Below are positions 42,667 to 51,006 of a stretch of DNA of 64,000 bases, in pieces. Position numbers and translations under genes: made by a program. The stretch is from MVYY01 sp012517575. Its GTDB lineage: Bacteria; Bacteroidota; Bacteroidia; Bacteroidales; Paludibacteraceae. Location: the NCBI GenBank assembly GCA_031629035.1, contig JAVLUG010000012.1, forward strand, positions 1-64,000, read 5' to 3'. Position 1 is the stretch's first letter; the number at the start of each line of letters is the position of its first letter. The notes under the pieces were generated by a model. It worked only from the letters and a program-made list of their open reading frames with translations, was not told the origin of the DNA and ran no database searches.

Positions 42667-44043
42667 TCAACAGTAATTTTTTAAAATATATTCCACAAAT
42701 TCGCGCACACATCCTTCTCCGCCTTTTGCTTTCATTTGAACAATACCCGGCACACTTTTTATCAGTTCCATGGCGTCTGCAGGGCAAGCAGCCAAACCAA
42801 CCGAACACAACAATTCGTAACAATTCACATCATCGCCAATATAGGCTGTTTCCTGCAAGCTGATACCTTCTTTTTCGCAAATTTCCAATGCTGCAGCTAA
42901 TTTTCCTCCGTTTTTTCTACCCTTGTATAGGTAATCGAGCTGAAGTTTGTTGTACCGCATTTCGGCTATTTTGTTGTCTTCGGAAGTGATTATGCCAACT
43001 TTTATTCCTTTCGACTGCAAAATTTTTAAACCCATTCCATCGCGTGTGTGAAACTTTTTCATTTCATCACCAAATTCGGAATAATACATACCGCCATCTG
43101 TCATTACTCCATCTATATCGGAGAGCAACAACTTGATTTTTTGTTTCTTATTTTGAGGCAACTGTGCTTTTTTGTTTTTTTCAACTGATTCATCCATCAT
43201 TCCTTTTTCGGAAAGATTTTTCGTAACATTATCAATTAAAATGGCTTGTTGCAAAATATTTCGAACATCGGAAAGATAAAGTTGATTTGGACCATCGGAA
43301 ATTGCATAATCGGGTTGAGGGTGAACTTCGGCAAAAACAGCATCCACGCCTACAGCCAGCGCTGCCCGCATCAAATAAGGGACCATTTCTCTGTTTCCAC
43401 CTGTTGAATTTCCCTGCCCGCCGGGTTTTTGCACGGAATGGGTGGCATCAAAAACAATGGGGAAACCATATTTTCGCATTTCTACCAATCCGGTCATATC
43501 CACCACCAGATTATTGTATCCAAAGGAAGATCCGCGTTCACAGAGCAGAATATTGTCGTTTCCTGCTTCCAGCATTTTATCCACCACATTTTTCATGTCC
43601 CATGGAGCCATGAATTGTCCCTTTTTTATGTTGACAATTTTTCCGGTTTTGGCGGCAGCTATCAAAAGGTCAGTCTGGCGGGAAAGAAAGGCAGGAATTT
43701 GCAGAACATCTACTACGTCGGCTACCGGCTGACATTGCCATGTTTCGTGAACATCGGTAAGTACAGGCAGTTGAAATTCATTTTTAACTTTTTGCAAAAT
43801 TTCAAGTCCGCGCTCCATGCCAACTCCGCGAGCCGATTTCAATGAAGTGCGATTGGCTTTGTCGAAAGAAGATTTGAAAATCAGATGAATACCCAATTCA
43901 AGGCAAATTTCTTTCAGTGTTCCGGCCACTTCCATCGTCATGGCTTCCGACTCAATGGCGCAAGGCCCAGCTATGAGTACAAAGCGGCCACCATCGCCTA
44001 TATCAAATTGATGAAGAACATTTATTTTTTTTGTTTCGATCAT
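42667..44043 (-). CDS. Fused Kdo-8-phosphate synthase and Kdo-8-phosphate phosphatase (KdsA-KdsC)
   Basis: This 458-residue protein joins two consecutive enzymes of Kdo synthesis. Residues 1-~275 are KdsA (FVLIAGPCAIESE, IFKSSFDKANRTS, TDVHETWQCQPVADVVDVLQ, FDATHSVQKPGG, EVHPQPDYAISDG). A polar linker (~279-301) leads to KdsC (302-458), a HAD phosphatase with LLSDIDGVMTDGGM (Asp309 and Asp311), IITSEDNK, and YIGDDVNCYELL. All catalytic elements look intact, so the fusion should take arabinose 5-phosphate and PEP to free Kdo. kdsD follows directly; KdsB (CMP-Kdo synthetase) is not in the window. The reading frame is continuous with no sign of a sequencing join. Confidence 0.93.
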   Translation of the reverse strand: MIETKKINVLHQFDIGDGGRFVLIAGPCAIESEAMTMEVAGTLKEICLELGIHLIFKSSFDKANRTSLKSARGVGMERGLEILQKVKNEFQLPVLTDVHETWQCQPVADVVDVLQIPAFLSRQTDLLIAAAKTGKIVNIKKGQFMAPWDMKNVVDKMLEAGNDNILLCERGSSFGYNNLVVDMTGLVEMRKYGFPIVFDATHSVQKPGGQGNSTGGNREMVPYLMRAALAVGVDAVFAEVHPQPDYAISDGPNQLYLSDVRNILQQAILIDNVTKNLSEKGMMDESVEKNKKAQLPQNKKQKIKLLLSDIDGVMTDGGMYYSEFGDEMKKFHTRDGMGLKILQSKGIKVGIITSEDNKIAEMRYNKLQLDYLYKGRKNGGKLAAALEICEKEGISLQETAYIGDDVNCYELLCSVGLAACPADAMELIKSVPGIVQMKAKGGEGCVREFVEYILKNYC

Positions 44044-44079
44044 GAATAGTGTAGATTTGAGTTTTGGGGAAAAGGAAGA

Positions 44080-45402
44080 TTATTGTTTAAATTGATAAAC
44101 TTTGATCCAGTCCACTTCCAAAACACCTTTGTCACCTTTTTCCTTTTCGGGAATAAATGAACTGAATGCCAGATACAATTTTTCGTCCGGTATGTTCCTA
44201 ACGGTGCGGTACACTTCATAATCGTTGATCAACCAAATCAGTTCCTTTTCTGTCCACAATAAACTGTAAATATAAAAGTCGGAAGGATGAATACCTTTGA
44301 TTTTGGTTCCATCCATTTCATTTTTCGAAGCATTACCCACGTTGATGTATTTACCGTCGAAATGAAGAATGTTAATATGCGGCAACATTTCGTCGCCACC
44401 CAGCCAGAAAGCATGATGTATTTTTCCGCTACAACGAAGTTTTGCTCTGAACATGCCGTATTTTTGGCGAAAAGTATCGTCGGTCTGAATAACGTCAGAA
44501 GAATAATCGAAATCTTTCATGATAAATCCTTTCTGAGTATCCCATGCGCGAGCGGTAATTTTTTCTTCTTTGGTGATAATTTTTAGATGGCCATCGGAAA
44601 CCGTAACATTTTTACCTGAATTATTGGCTTGCTTTTCGTTAGCAAATGAATGGTCGGTGATAAGTTGCGGGCTTTTATAGTGAAAACCATAATTCCATCG
44701 TGAACTGTCGAGTGTATTCCATTCGAAATTTTCTTCAAAAGTCAGTTCTAGTGAACGGAATATCCCAAATCTTTCGGGATTTTCGTTTTCATAATAAATA
44801 ATATCTGGATTTTTTCGGAGTTGGTGATGACGACGTTGTATGGCGTATTCTTTTGTTGTATGCCATCTGTCTGGATTAGCCCAGAATTCGTTCGATTTTT
44901 GGAATTCGGGTGAATTCACTTTTTGTTTCAGCTCTTCGTATTCTTTTACCACAAAAGAGTCGTTGTAACGAACAAAATTTTTGTATTCTTTTGAATGTTC
45001 AAATTGTTTGAACTTTTTTAATTTTTCCGAAGCTTTTACCTTTTTCCGGTGCCCTAAATCGAGATAATCGGGAGTTTCCTTGAACTTCAAAAAATCATTT
45101 AGTTCTTTTGATTCCGACGTTTTGAAGTATTGTTGCAGTGAACGGGAATTTTGAAGTTTTTTGTACTCCGAATTCAGTCGGTATTCTTCCGTATCCTTGT
45201 ACTTTCTGTTTTTCAGGATTTTTTTGTTTTCCTGAAATTTTGGAGAACTGATTACTTTGGATAACTGTTTGTACTCTGCAAGCTCAGCCGATCTTCCAAT
45301 TTCGTTGTAGCGTTCCATCGACTGAATGCGTTCATTTTCACCCTTTTCAAATTTACCGGTAGGAGTGATTTTTCTAAAAAACTTTTTCCCAAATAGAGCC
45401 AT
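44080..45402 (-). CDS. GH16-like protein lacking catalytic acids, with repeat-rich N-terminal half
   Basis: The C-terminal half (about 215-440 of 440) has the GH16 concanavalin-like pattern: GHLKIITKEE, YGMFRAKLR, HHAFWLGG, YIYSLLWTEKELIWLINDYEVYR, LEVDWIKVYQ. The catalytic ExDxxE strand reads HINILH (342-347), so nucleophile, middle Asp and acid/base are all replaced; it should not be an active glycosidase. Residues ~28-190 are highly charged and helical, with a repeated pattern of Ser/Thr, two residues, then an aromatic or Leu (SAEL, SPKF, TEEY, NSEY, SPEF). No signal peptide is present, so it appears cytoplasmic, unlike GH16 enzymes. It lies 13 bases after the LOG gene and 36 before kdsA-C. 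Confidence 0.8.
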   Translation of the reverse strand: MALFGKKFFRKITPTGKFEKGENERIQSMERYNEIGRSAELAEYKQLSKVISSPKFQENKKILKNRKYKDTEEYRLNSEYKKLQNSRSLQQYFKTSESKELNDFLKFKETPDYLDLGHRKKVKASEKLKKFKQFEHSKEYKNFVRYNDSFVVKEYEELKQKVNSPEFQKSNEFWANPDRWHTTKEYAIQRRHHQLRKNPDIIYYENENPERFGIFRSLELTFEENFEWNTLDSSRWNYGFHYKSPQLITDHSFANEKQANNSGKNVTVSDGHLKIITKEEKITARAWDTQKGFIMKDFDYSSDVIQTDDTFRQKYGMFRAKLRCSGKIHHAFWLGGDEMLPHINILHFDGKYINVGNASKNEMDGTKIKGIHPSDFYIYSLLWTEKELIWLINDYEVYRTVRNIPDEKLYLAFSSFIPEKEKGDKGVLEVDWIKVYQFKQ

Positions 45403-45415
45403 ATTAATGTGTATT

Positions 45416-45964
45416 TCAGTTTTTTATTGAAAATGATTGAAGGAATGCCTTGCATTGATGAATGTCATCAACAAAAATAGGCTGGTAATTTTCCGGTTCA
45501 GGCAGTAATTTTTCGGCTTTCATTTTGTTGATTTGACTGATAAAATCATCAAAAAAATGTTGTTCGTTCAATATGACCAGTGGTTTGTGATGCTCACCAA
45601 CTACTCCGGAAGCAATGACATCCAGCATTTCGTCAAAAGTTCCATAGCTACCAGGTAAAACAACGAAAACATCAGCCAATTGTTTTATTTTGTTTTTTCT
45701 TTCGCTTAAATTTTCAACAACGATCAGTTCTGTGGGCAAAATACTCTGGCGATGCATTTTGATAATAGGCTGAGCAATGACGCCAATAATTTTTCCTCTT
45801 TTTTCTGTGGCTCCCAATGCGATATCATCCATCGTTCCTCCTGTGGAGCCACCATAAACCAGCGTGTTCCCGCTTTCGGCGATAAACTGACCCAGCAGAA
45901 AAGCAACTTGTTTGTAAGCAGTTGGAACTTGGTTGCTCGAAGAACAAAATACGGCAATGTTCAT
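45416..45964 (-). CDS. LOG-family protein (nucleoside monophosphate phosphoribohydrolase-like)
   Basis: This 182-residue Rossmann-like protein belongs to the LOG/TIGR00730 family, which cleaves nucleoside 5'-monophosphates to base and ribose 5-phosphate. AVFCSSSN and GNTLVYGGSTGGTMDDIA correspond to the first nucleotide-binding turns, ERKNKIKQLADVFVVLPGSYGTFDEMLDV to the active-site PGGxGTxxE region with Arg and Glu kept. The second Gly of PGG is Ser here, and the usual GLMG is GTMD. It is the first gene of the run leading into the Kdo genes, after the gyrB terminator. Confidence 0.87.
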   Translation of the reverse strand: MNIAVFCSSSNQVPTAYKQVAFLLGQFIAESGNTLVYGGSTGGTMDDIALGATEKRGKIIGVIAQPIIKMHRQSILPTELIVVENLSERKNKIKQLADVFVVLPGSYGTFDEMLDVIASGVVGEHHKPLVILNEQHFFDDFISQINKMKAEKLLPEPENYQPIFVDDIHQCKAFLQSFSIKN

Positions 45965-46000
45965 TACATTTCGTTTAAACGCTCAGTTGGTTTATATAAA

Positions 46001-46041
46001 ATTTTTCCTTCCACTTTTGGTATTGCAAAGTGGAAGGAAAT
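46001..46041 (-). terminator. Strong hairpin terminator after gyrB
   Basis: TTTCCTTCCACTTT (46005-46018) and AAAGTGGAAGGAAA (46028-46041) are a perfect 14 bp inverted repeat with a 9-base loop, 15 bases after the gyrB stop. On the minus strand the stem is followed by an A/T-rich run. It separates gyrB from the LOG-Kdo operon on the same strand. Confidence 0.8.
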
Positions 46042-46055
46042 ATCGAAAAGCCGTA

Positions 46056-48014
46056 TCAGGCATCAATATTGGCGTACGTGGCGTTTTGCTCTATAAACTG
46101 ACGCCGAGGCAACACATCGTCTCCCATAAGCATCGAAAAAACATGATCGGCCGAAGCTGCATTTTCAATGGTTACCTGTCGAAGTGTCCGTTTTTCGGGA
46201 TTCATGGTAGTTTCCCAAAGTTGCGTTTCGTTCATTTCACCCAAACCTTTGTAACGCTGAACATGAATAGAACCTTCCTGACCATTTCCGTATTTTTCTA
46301 TAAAAGCTTGCCGTTGCTGTTCGTTCCAGCAATATTCTTCTATTTTACCTTTTTTGCAAAGATAGAGTGGAGGCGTAGCAATATAAAGATAACCCTGTTC
46401 GATCAGTTCTTTCATGTGTCGGAAGAAAAAGGTCATAATCAGCGTAGCAATATGGCTCCCGTCCACATCAGCATCGGTCATGATAATGATTTTATGATAA
46501 CGAAGCTTGCTGATATTCAATGCCTTGCTGTCATCTTCTGTTCCTATAGTAACGCCCAAGGCGGTATATATATTGCGTATTTCTTCACTTTCCAGCACTT
46601 TGTGTTGCATGGCTTTTTCCACGTTCAGAATTTTTCCCCGCAGAGGCAAAATAGCTTGAAATTGACGGCTTCGTCCCTGTTTTGCCGTTCCACCTGCCGA
46701 ATCTCCCTCCACAAGGAACAATTCGCATTTGGAAGGATCTCTTTCCACACAGTCGGCAAGTTTTCCCGGTAACCCTCCACCCGAAAGGGGTGATTTTCGC
46801 TGAACCATCTCACGCGCCTTGCGTGCCGCATTACGTGCTGTAGCAGCCAAAATTACCTTTTCTACAATCATTCGGGCTGATTTTGGATTTTCTTCCAGAT
46901 AGGCACTCAAAGCTTCTCCCACAGCCATATCCACTGCTCCCATCACTTCATTGTTGCCAAGTTTGGTTTTCGTCTGTCCCTCAAACTGAGGCTCTGCAAC
47001 TTTTATAGAAATGACAGCCGTTAAACCTTCACGAAAGTCATCGCCACTGATTTCAATTTTAACCTTATCGAGCATTTTGCTGTCTTCGGCATATTTTTTC
47101 AGCGTTCGGGTCAATCCCCGACGAAAGCCGGCCAAATGCGTACCTCCTTCTATGGTGTTGATGTTGTTCACATAAGAGTGAATATTTTCATTGTAGGAAG
47201 TATTGTAAGTCATGGCAATTTCTACCGGAATGCCATTTTTCTCGTTGCTGATGTGAATAATATCATCAATCAGTTTTTCACGCGCTTCGTCGATATAACT
47301 GACAAATTCTTTCAATCCTTCTTTGGAGTAGAAAACTTCTTTTCTAAAACTGCCATCTTCTTCCACTGTTCTTTCATCGATAAGCGTTAATCGAATTCCT
47401 GCATTCAAAAAGGCCAGTTCACGAAGACGGTCGGCAATGATGTCGTATTTATAAACAACTTCCGTAAAAATTGTGTCATCCGGCATGAAAGTAGTGGAAG
47501 TTCCTGTTGAAGAAGTGGTTCCAATTTCTCTTACCGGAAATTTGGGAATACCTCGTTCGTATTCCTGTTCATAAATTTTTCCGTTTCTGGCAACTTCTAC
47601 ACGCATAAATGAAGAAAGTGCATTTACACAAGATACTCCCACACCGTGCAATCCTCCAGAAACTTTGTAACTTCCCTTGTCAAATTTTCCTCCGGCGTGA
47701 AGTACCGTCATTACAACTTCCAATGCCGATTTTCCTTCTTTTTCGTGAAAATCGACCGGAATGCCACGACCATTGTCGGTTACGGTAATGGAATTATCCG
47801 GATGGATGGTAACTTGAATATCATCGCAATGTCCTGCCATCGCTTCGTCGATAGAATTATCTACCACTTCATAAACCAAATGATGTAAACCCTTGATGCC
47901 TATGTCTCCAATGTACATGGCAGGACGTTTACGCACAGCTTCCAGTCCTTCGAGAACCTGAATGCTGCTGGCATCATACTCGGCAATAGCATTTAACTTT
48001 TCTTCTGTAATCAT
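46056..48014 (-). CDS. gyrB: DNA gyrase subunit B
   Basis: This 652-residue type II topoisomerase subunit supplies the ATPase and part of the cleavage core. GHKL elements are visible: VDNSIDEAMAGHCD, TDNGRGIPV, GGLHGVGVSCVNALS and EGMTAVISIKV-like EGLTAVISIKVAEPQFEGQTKTKLGN. The TOPRIM part has LFLVEGDSAGGTAKQGR and IIIMTDADVDGSHI. The C-terminal YIATPPLYL and RYKGLGEMNETQLWETTM are typical of GyrB. The length fits the form without the proteobacterial insertion. A minus-strand TAAATTTG at 48090-48097 may be its -7 element. Confidence 0.95.
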   Translation of the reverse strand: MITEEKLNAIAEYDASSIQVLEGLEAVRKRPAMYIGDIGIKGLHHLVYEVVDNSIDEAMAGHCDDIQVTIHPDNSITVTDNGRGIPVDFHEKEGKSALEVVMTVLHAGGKFDKGSYKVSGGLHGVGVSCVNALSSFMRVEVARNGKIYEQEYERGIPKFPVREIGTTSSTGTSTTFMPDDTIFTEVVYKYDIIADRLRELAFLNAGIRLTLIDERTVEEDGSFRKEVFYSKEGLKEFVSYIDEAREKLIDDIIHISNEKNGIPVEIAMTYNTSYNENIHSYVNNINTIEGGTHLAGFRRGLTRTLKKYAEDSKMLDKVKIEISGDDFREGLTAVISIKVAEPQFEGQTKTKLGNNEVMGAVDMAVGEALSAYLEENPKSARMIVEKVILAATARNAARKAREMVQRKSPLSGGGLPGKLADCVERDPSKCELFLVEGDSAGGTAKQGRSRQFQAILPLRGKILNVEKAMQHKVLESEEIRNIYTALGVTIGTEDDSKALNISKLRYHKIIIMTDADVDGSHIATLIMTFFFRHMKELIEQGYLYIATPPLYLCKKGKIEEYCWNEQQRQAFIEKYGNGQEGSIHVQRYKGLGEMNETQLWETTMNPEKRTLRQVTIENAASADHVFSMLMGDDVLPRRQFIEQNATYANIDA

Positions 48015-48089
48015 TTTTATCTAATTAATTGTAATTTTCTTTCTTCAATAGTCGTTTTTTTGAATGAAAAATTCTTTTGAAAAAACATA

Positions 48090-48097
48090 CAAATTTA
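48090..48097 (-). promoter_or_regulatory. Probable -7 element for gyrB
   Basis: Minus-strand TAAATTTG fits TAnnTTTG, 76 bases upstream of the gyrB ATG; no clear -33 element. Confidence 0.4.
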
Positions 48098-48312
48098 ATA
48101 AAAATATTTGAGATGACCTCGTTTTTTGAAGGAAATATACAACATCTCATCACTATTTCAATGTTTCAAAATCCCGATTTAATGCAGTTTTTATGCGTTG
48201 TTGAAAAATAAGCTTTCCCTGTTCAGGGAACAAATGAATGCATCCGGAGAAGTTGAAAGCTTGCAAGCTAAAGCAGTCATTAATTTTATGTACATGTTTC
48301 TCAAAAAAAGGC

Positions 48313-48320
48313 TAACTTTG
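48313..48320 (+). promoter_or_regulatory. Probable -7 element before the inositol-monophosphatase gene
   Basis: TAACTTTG fits TAnnTTTG, 27 bases before the ATG at 48347. Confidence 0.5.
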
Positions 48321-48346
48321 CAGTCGATTTTTAATATAAAATAAAA

Positions 48347-49144
48347 ATGGACGTAAAACTCGACCAACTTTGCTTGTCGGTGTGCGAAATTGCCCGATTG
48401 GCCGGAAAGATGATTGCTGACGAACGAAAAAGATTTGATGACAGCAGAGTGGAATACAAAGGTTTACATGATTTGGTGAGCTATGTTGACAAGAACTCGG
48501 AAAAGCTGGTTGTCAGTCGGCTTGAAACTCTTTTGCCGGAAGCTGGTTTTTTGACGGAAGAAGGTACAGAATCGAAAAAAGGAGAAAAATATACATGGAT
48601 TATTGATCCGTTGGATGGTACGACTAATTTTGTACAGGGTGTCCCTGTTTTTGCCGTAAGCATTGGTTTGCAGGAAAAAGATGAAATAGTTCTTGGGGTA
48701 GTTTACGAAATTGGAAGAGATGAATGTTTTTACGCATGGAAAGGCGGTGGAGCTTTTCTCAACGGCAATAACATTCATGTTTCTGAGCGAGATAATATTC
48801 AGGATGCGTTGCTTGCCACCGGTTTTCCTTATTCGGAATTCAGCAGGCTGGACCGATACATGGAATTTTTAAAGTGGGTAGTAATAAATTCGCGAGGTGT
48901 TCGTCGTCTCGGATCGGCTGCCACCGATTTGGCATACGTGGCTTGTGGCCGATTTGAAGCTTTTTGGGAATACAATCTTAAGCCGTGGGATGTAGCTGCA
49001 GGTTCAATTATTGTGCAGGAAGCCGGCGGAAAAATTACTGACTTTGCAGGGAAAAATAATTTTTTGTTTGGGAAAGAAATTGTAGCTACCAATCAAAAAC
49101 TGCAACAGCTTTTTCTTGACAAACTGAAAGAAATTATGGGTTAA
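48347..49144 (+). CDS. Inositol monophosphatase family protein (SuhB-like)
   Basis: This 265-residue Mg-dependent phosphatase has the family motifs: LTEEGTESKKGEKYTWIIDPLDGTTNF (metal ligands Glu, Asp, Asp), AVSIGL, GSAATDLAYVACGRFEAFWE and the second metal site LKPWDVAAGSIIVQEAGG. Substrates of such proteins include inositol phosphates, PAP or fructose 1,6-bisphosphate, and cannot be told apart here. It is cytoplasmic and starts a plus-strand run with DUF2148 and MFS genes. Confidence 0.92.
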   Translation: MDVKLDQLCLSVCEIARLAGKMIADERKRFDDSRVEYKGLHDLVSYVDKNSEKLVVSRLETLLPEAGFLTEEGTESKKGEKYTWIIDPLDGTTNFVQGVPVFAVSIGLQEKDEIVLGVVYEIGRDECFYAWKGGGAFLNGNNIHVSERDNIQDALLATGFPYSEFSRLDRYMEFLKWVVINSRGVRRLGSAATDLAYVACGRFEAFWEYNLKPWDVAAGSIIVQEAGGKITDFAGKNNFLFGKEIVATNQKLQQLFLDKLKEIMG

Positions 49145-49205
49145 ATAAAAACCAATAAGTTTTAGTTTCTGTTTTAGCAATTCATCAATCGGTAAAAAAA
49201 TTGTT

Positions 49206-49754
49206 ATGATTATAAATGAACGTGATACGCGTCGCAAACGCCTTCTACAGGCGGCGAATGCCATGATGACAGCTGCTCGTACAGCTCCCAAAGGGAAAGG
49301 ATACGATATTATTGAAATAGCGGTCATTACTGATGAAACTATTGTAGAGCTGTCAAATGCCATGCTCGAATACAGCCATAAATCGGGATTGAAATTTATT
49401 ACTCGTGATGCTGAAAACATTTTGAAGTCGGAAGTAATACTATTAATTGGCACTCGTCAGCAAAATCAGAATTTGAATTGTGGCTACTGTGGATTTAATA
49501 CCTGTGCTGAAAAAAATAGTCAACCGGACATTCCTTGTGCTTTGAACACGGTGGATGTGGGTATCGCTATTGGCTCGGCTTGTGCTGTGGCTACAGATCT
49601 GAAAGTCGATACGCGTGTTATGTTTTCTGTTGGCAGAGTAGCGAAAGAAATGGGTCTGTTGCCCGGATGCAGTTCCATTTTTGGTATTCCTCTCAGTTGT
49701 TCTTCAAAAAATCCTTTTTTCGACCGTGTTTCCAAAACACCGACTTCAAAATAA
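49206..49754 (+). CDS. DUF2148 protein with ferredoxin-like Cys motif
   Basis: This 182-residue protein starts INERDTRRKRLLQAANAMMTAARTAPKGKG, the hallmark of the DUF2148 family found in anaerobes. A Cys cluster in LNCGYCGFNTCAEK and more Cys in DIPCALN, GSACAVA and LPGCSS could hold an iron-sulfur cluster. The role is unknown; redox function is inferred from the cysteines and family distribution. It precedes the MFS gene by 12 bases. Confidence 0.85.
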   Translation: MIINERDTRRKRLLQAANAMMTAARTAPKGKGYDIIEIAVITDETIVELSNAMLEYSHKSGLKFITRDAENILKSEVILLIGTRQQNQNLNCGYCGFNTCAEKNSQPDIPCALNTVDVGIAIGSACAVATDLKVDTRVMFSVGRVAKEMGLLPGCSSIFGIPLSCSSKNPFFDRVSKTPTSK

Positions 49755-49766
49755 TTTTCTAAGATA

Positions 49767-50987
49767 ATGAATCAGTCCAAAGACAAACTCTGGACAGCAA
49801 GTTTTATCAGCATTTGTGTGGCTAACTTTATGCTGTTTTTTGCATTTTACCTCTTGCTGCCTATTCTTCCACTCTATTTGATGGAAAATTTTCAAGCCAG
49901 CAAATCGCTTGTTGGCATAATTTTATCCAGTTACACGATAGCAGCTTTGCTCATTCGGCCGATAGCCGGTTTTTTACTGGACATGTTTCAACGTCGTCCC
50001 ATTTATTTGCTGGCTTATTTTCTTTTTTCACTCTGTTTTATAGGTTACCCGCTGGCCAATTTTCTAAATTTCTTTTTGTTTCTTCGTGTTGTTCACGGTT
50101 TGTGTTTTGGTATGGTATCCACCGCCGGTAATAGTTTTGTGATTGATATTATGCCTTCTTCGAGAAGAGGAGAAGGATTGGGTTATTTCGGTATTGCCAA
50201 CAATCTGGCCATGTCCATTGGGCCAATGATTAGTTTGTTTTTGCACGATTATTCTACCTATCAAATGATTTTCTATACTGCAATTGTCAGCTCATTGGCA
50301 GGTTTTGTTGTTGCTTCAACCGTGAAAACCAAAAAAACAACCATTCAGTCCATAAAAAAAGGCAAGGAAGCCATTGTGTTGGATCGTTTTTTTCTCATTA
50401 AGGGTACACATGCCGGCATTTGTCTGATGCTGATGGGAATTCCTTACGGCATGTTGACTACTTACATTGCCATTTACGGGAAAGAAATAGGGATGTATTC
50501 AGGCATGGGAATGTTTTTTACTTTAATGGCCATCGGACTGATTTTCTCAAGATTTTTTGCAGGCAGAATGGTGGACAGAGGACATTTGTTGAAAGTTATT
50601 ACTATTGGAACCATTATTTGCACGATTTCCATTTTTGTTTTGCCTACGCTGAAAGACTTGTTTTTGTTTCAACAGAGATTTTCCATGATTTTGTTTAATG
50701 CGGTAGCTGTTTTTCTTGGTTTGGGTTATGGGATGCTCTTTCCGGCCTACAATACTTTGTTTGTCAACTTGGCGCCTCACAACCGACGAGCAACGGCAAG
50801 TTCCACATTTCTCACTACTTGGGATGTTGGAATTGGATTGGGATTGATTATTGGTGGAAAACTTGGCGACACTCGTGGCGGATTACCTCTTTCTTTCTTG
50901 GTTGGAGGTATTATAGCGGTGATTTCTATTGTCTATTTTATCAAAATTACCATTCCTCACTACGAAAAGAATAAACTGATTTCATAA
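49767..50987 (+). CDS. Major facilitator superfamily transporter
   Basis: This 406-residue membrane protein has about 12 hydrophobic helices and the MFS loop signatures: the motif around LIRPIAGFLLDMFQRRPIYLL between helices 2 and 3 (motif A-like) and its repeat SRFFAGRMVDRGHLLKVI in the second half. GRGEGLGYFGIANNLAMSIGPM resembles drug/sugar exporter helices 4-5. The substrate is not predictable. It follows DUF2148 by 12 bases and converges with the old-yellow-enzyme gene. Confidence 0.9.
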   Translation: MNQSKDKLWTASFISICVANFMLFFAFYLLLPILPLYLMENFQASKSLVGIILSSYTIAALLIRPIAGFLLDMFQRRPIYLLAYFLFSLCFIGYPLANFLNFFLFLRVVHGLCFGMVSTAGNSFVIDIMPSSRRGEGLGYFGIANNLAMSIGPMISLFLHDYSTYQMIFYTAIVSSLAGFVVASTVKTKKTTIQSIKKGKEAIVLDRFFLIKGTHAGICLMLMGIPYGMLTTYIAIYGKEIGMYSGMGMFFTLMAIGLIFSRFFAGRMVDRGHLLKVITIGTIICTISIFVLPTLKDLFLFQQRFSMILFNAVAVFLGLGYGMLFPAYNTLFVNLAPHNRRATASSTFLTTWDVGIGLGLIIGGKLGDTRGGLPLSFLVGGIIAVISIVYFIKITIPHYEKNKLIS

Positions 50988-51006
50988 CACGTTTTTGGTT
51001 ACGTAT

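Larger units (their letters stand above)
48015..48346. other. Divergent promoter region between gyrB and suhB
   Basis: No gene is seen. Minus-strand TAAATTTG at 48090-48097 would serve gyrB, plus-strand TAACTTTG at 48313-48320 would serve the inositol-monophosphatase gene. Confidence 0.5.

Noticed and set aside
46056..48014. gyrB read as parE
   Set aside because: EGLTAVISIKVAEPQFEGQTKTKLGN and RYKGLGEMNETQLWETTM follow the GyrB form, and no parC/gyrA neighbour argues otherwise; ParE remains a minor possibility.
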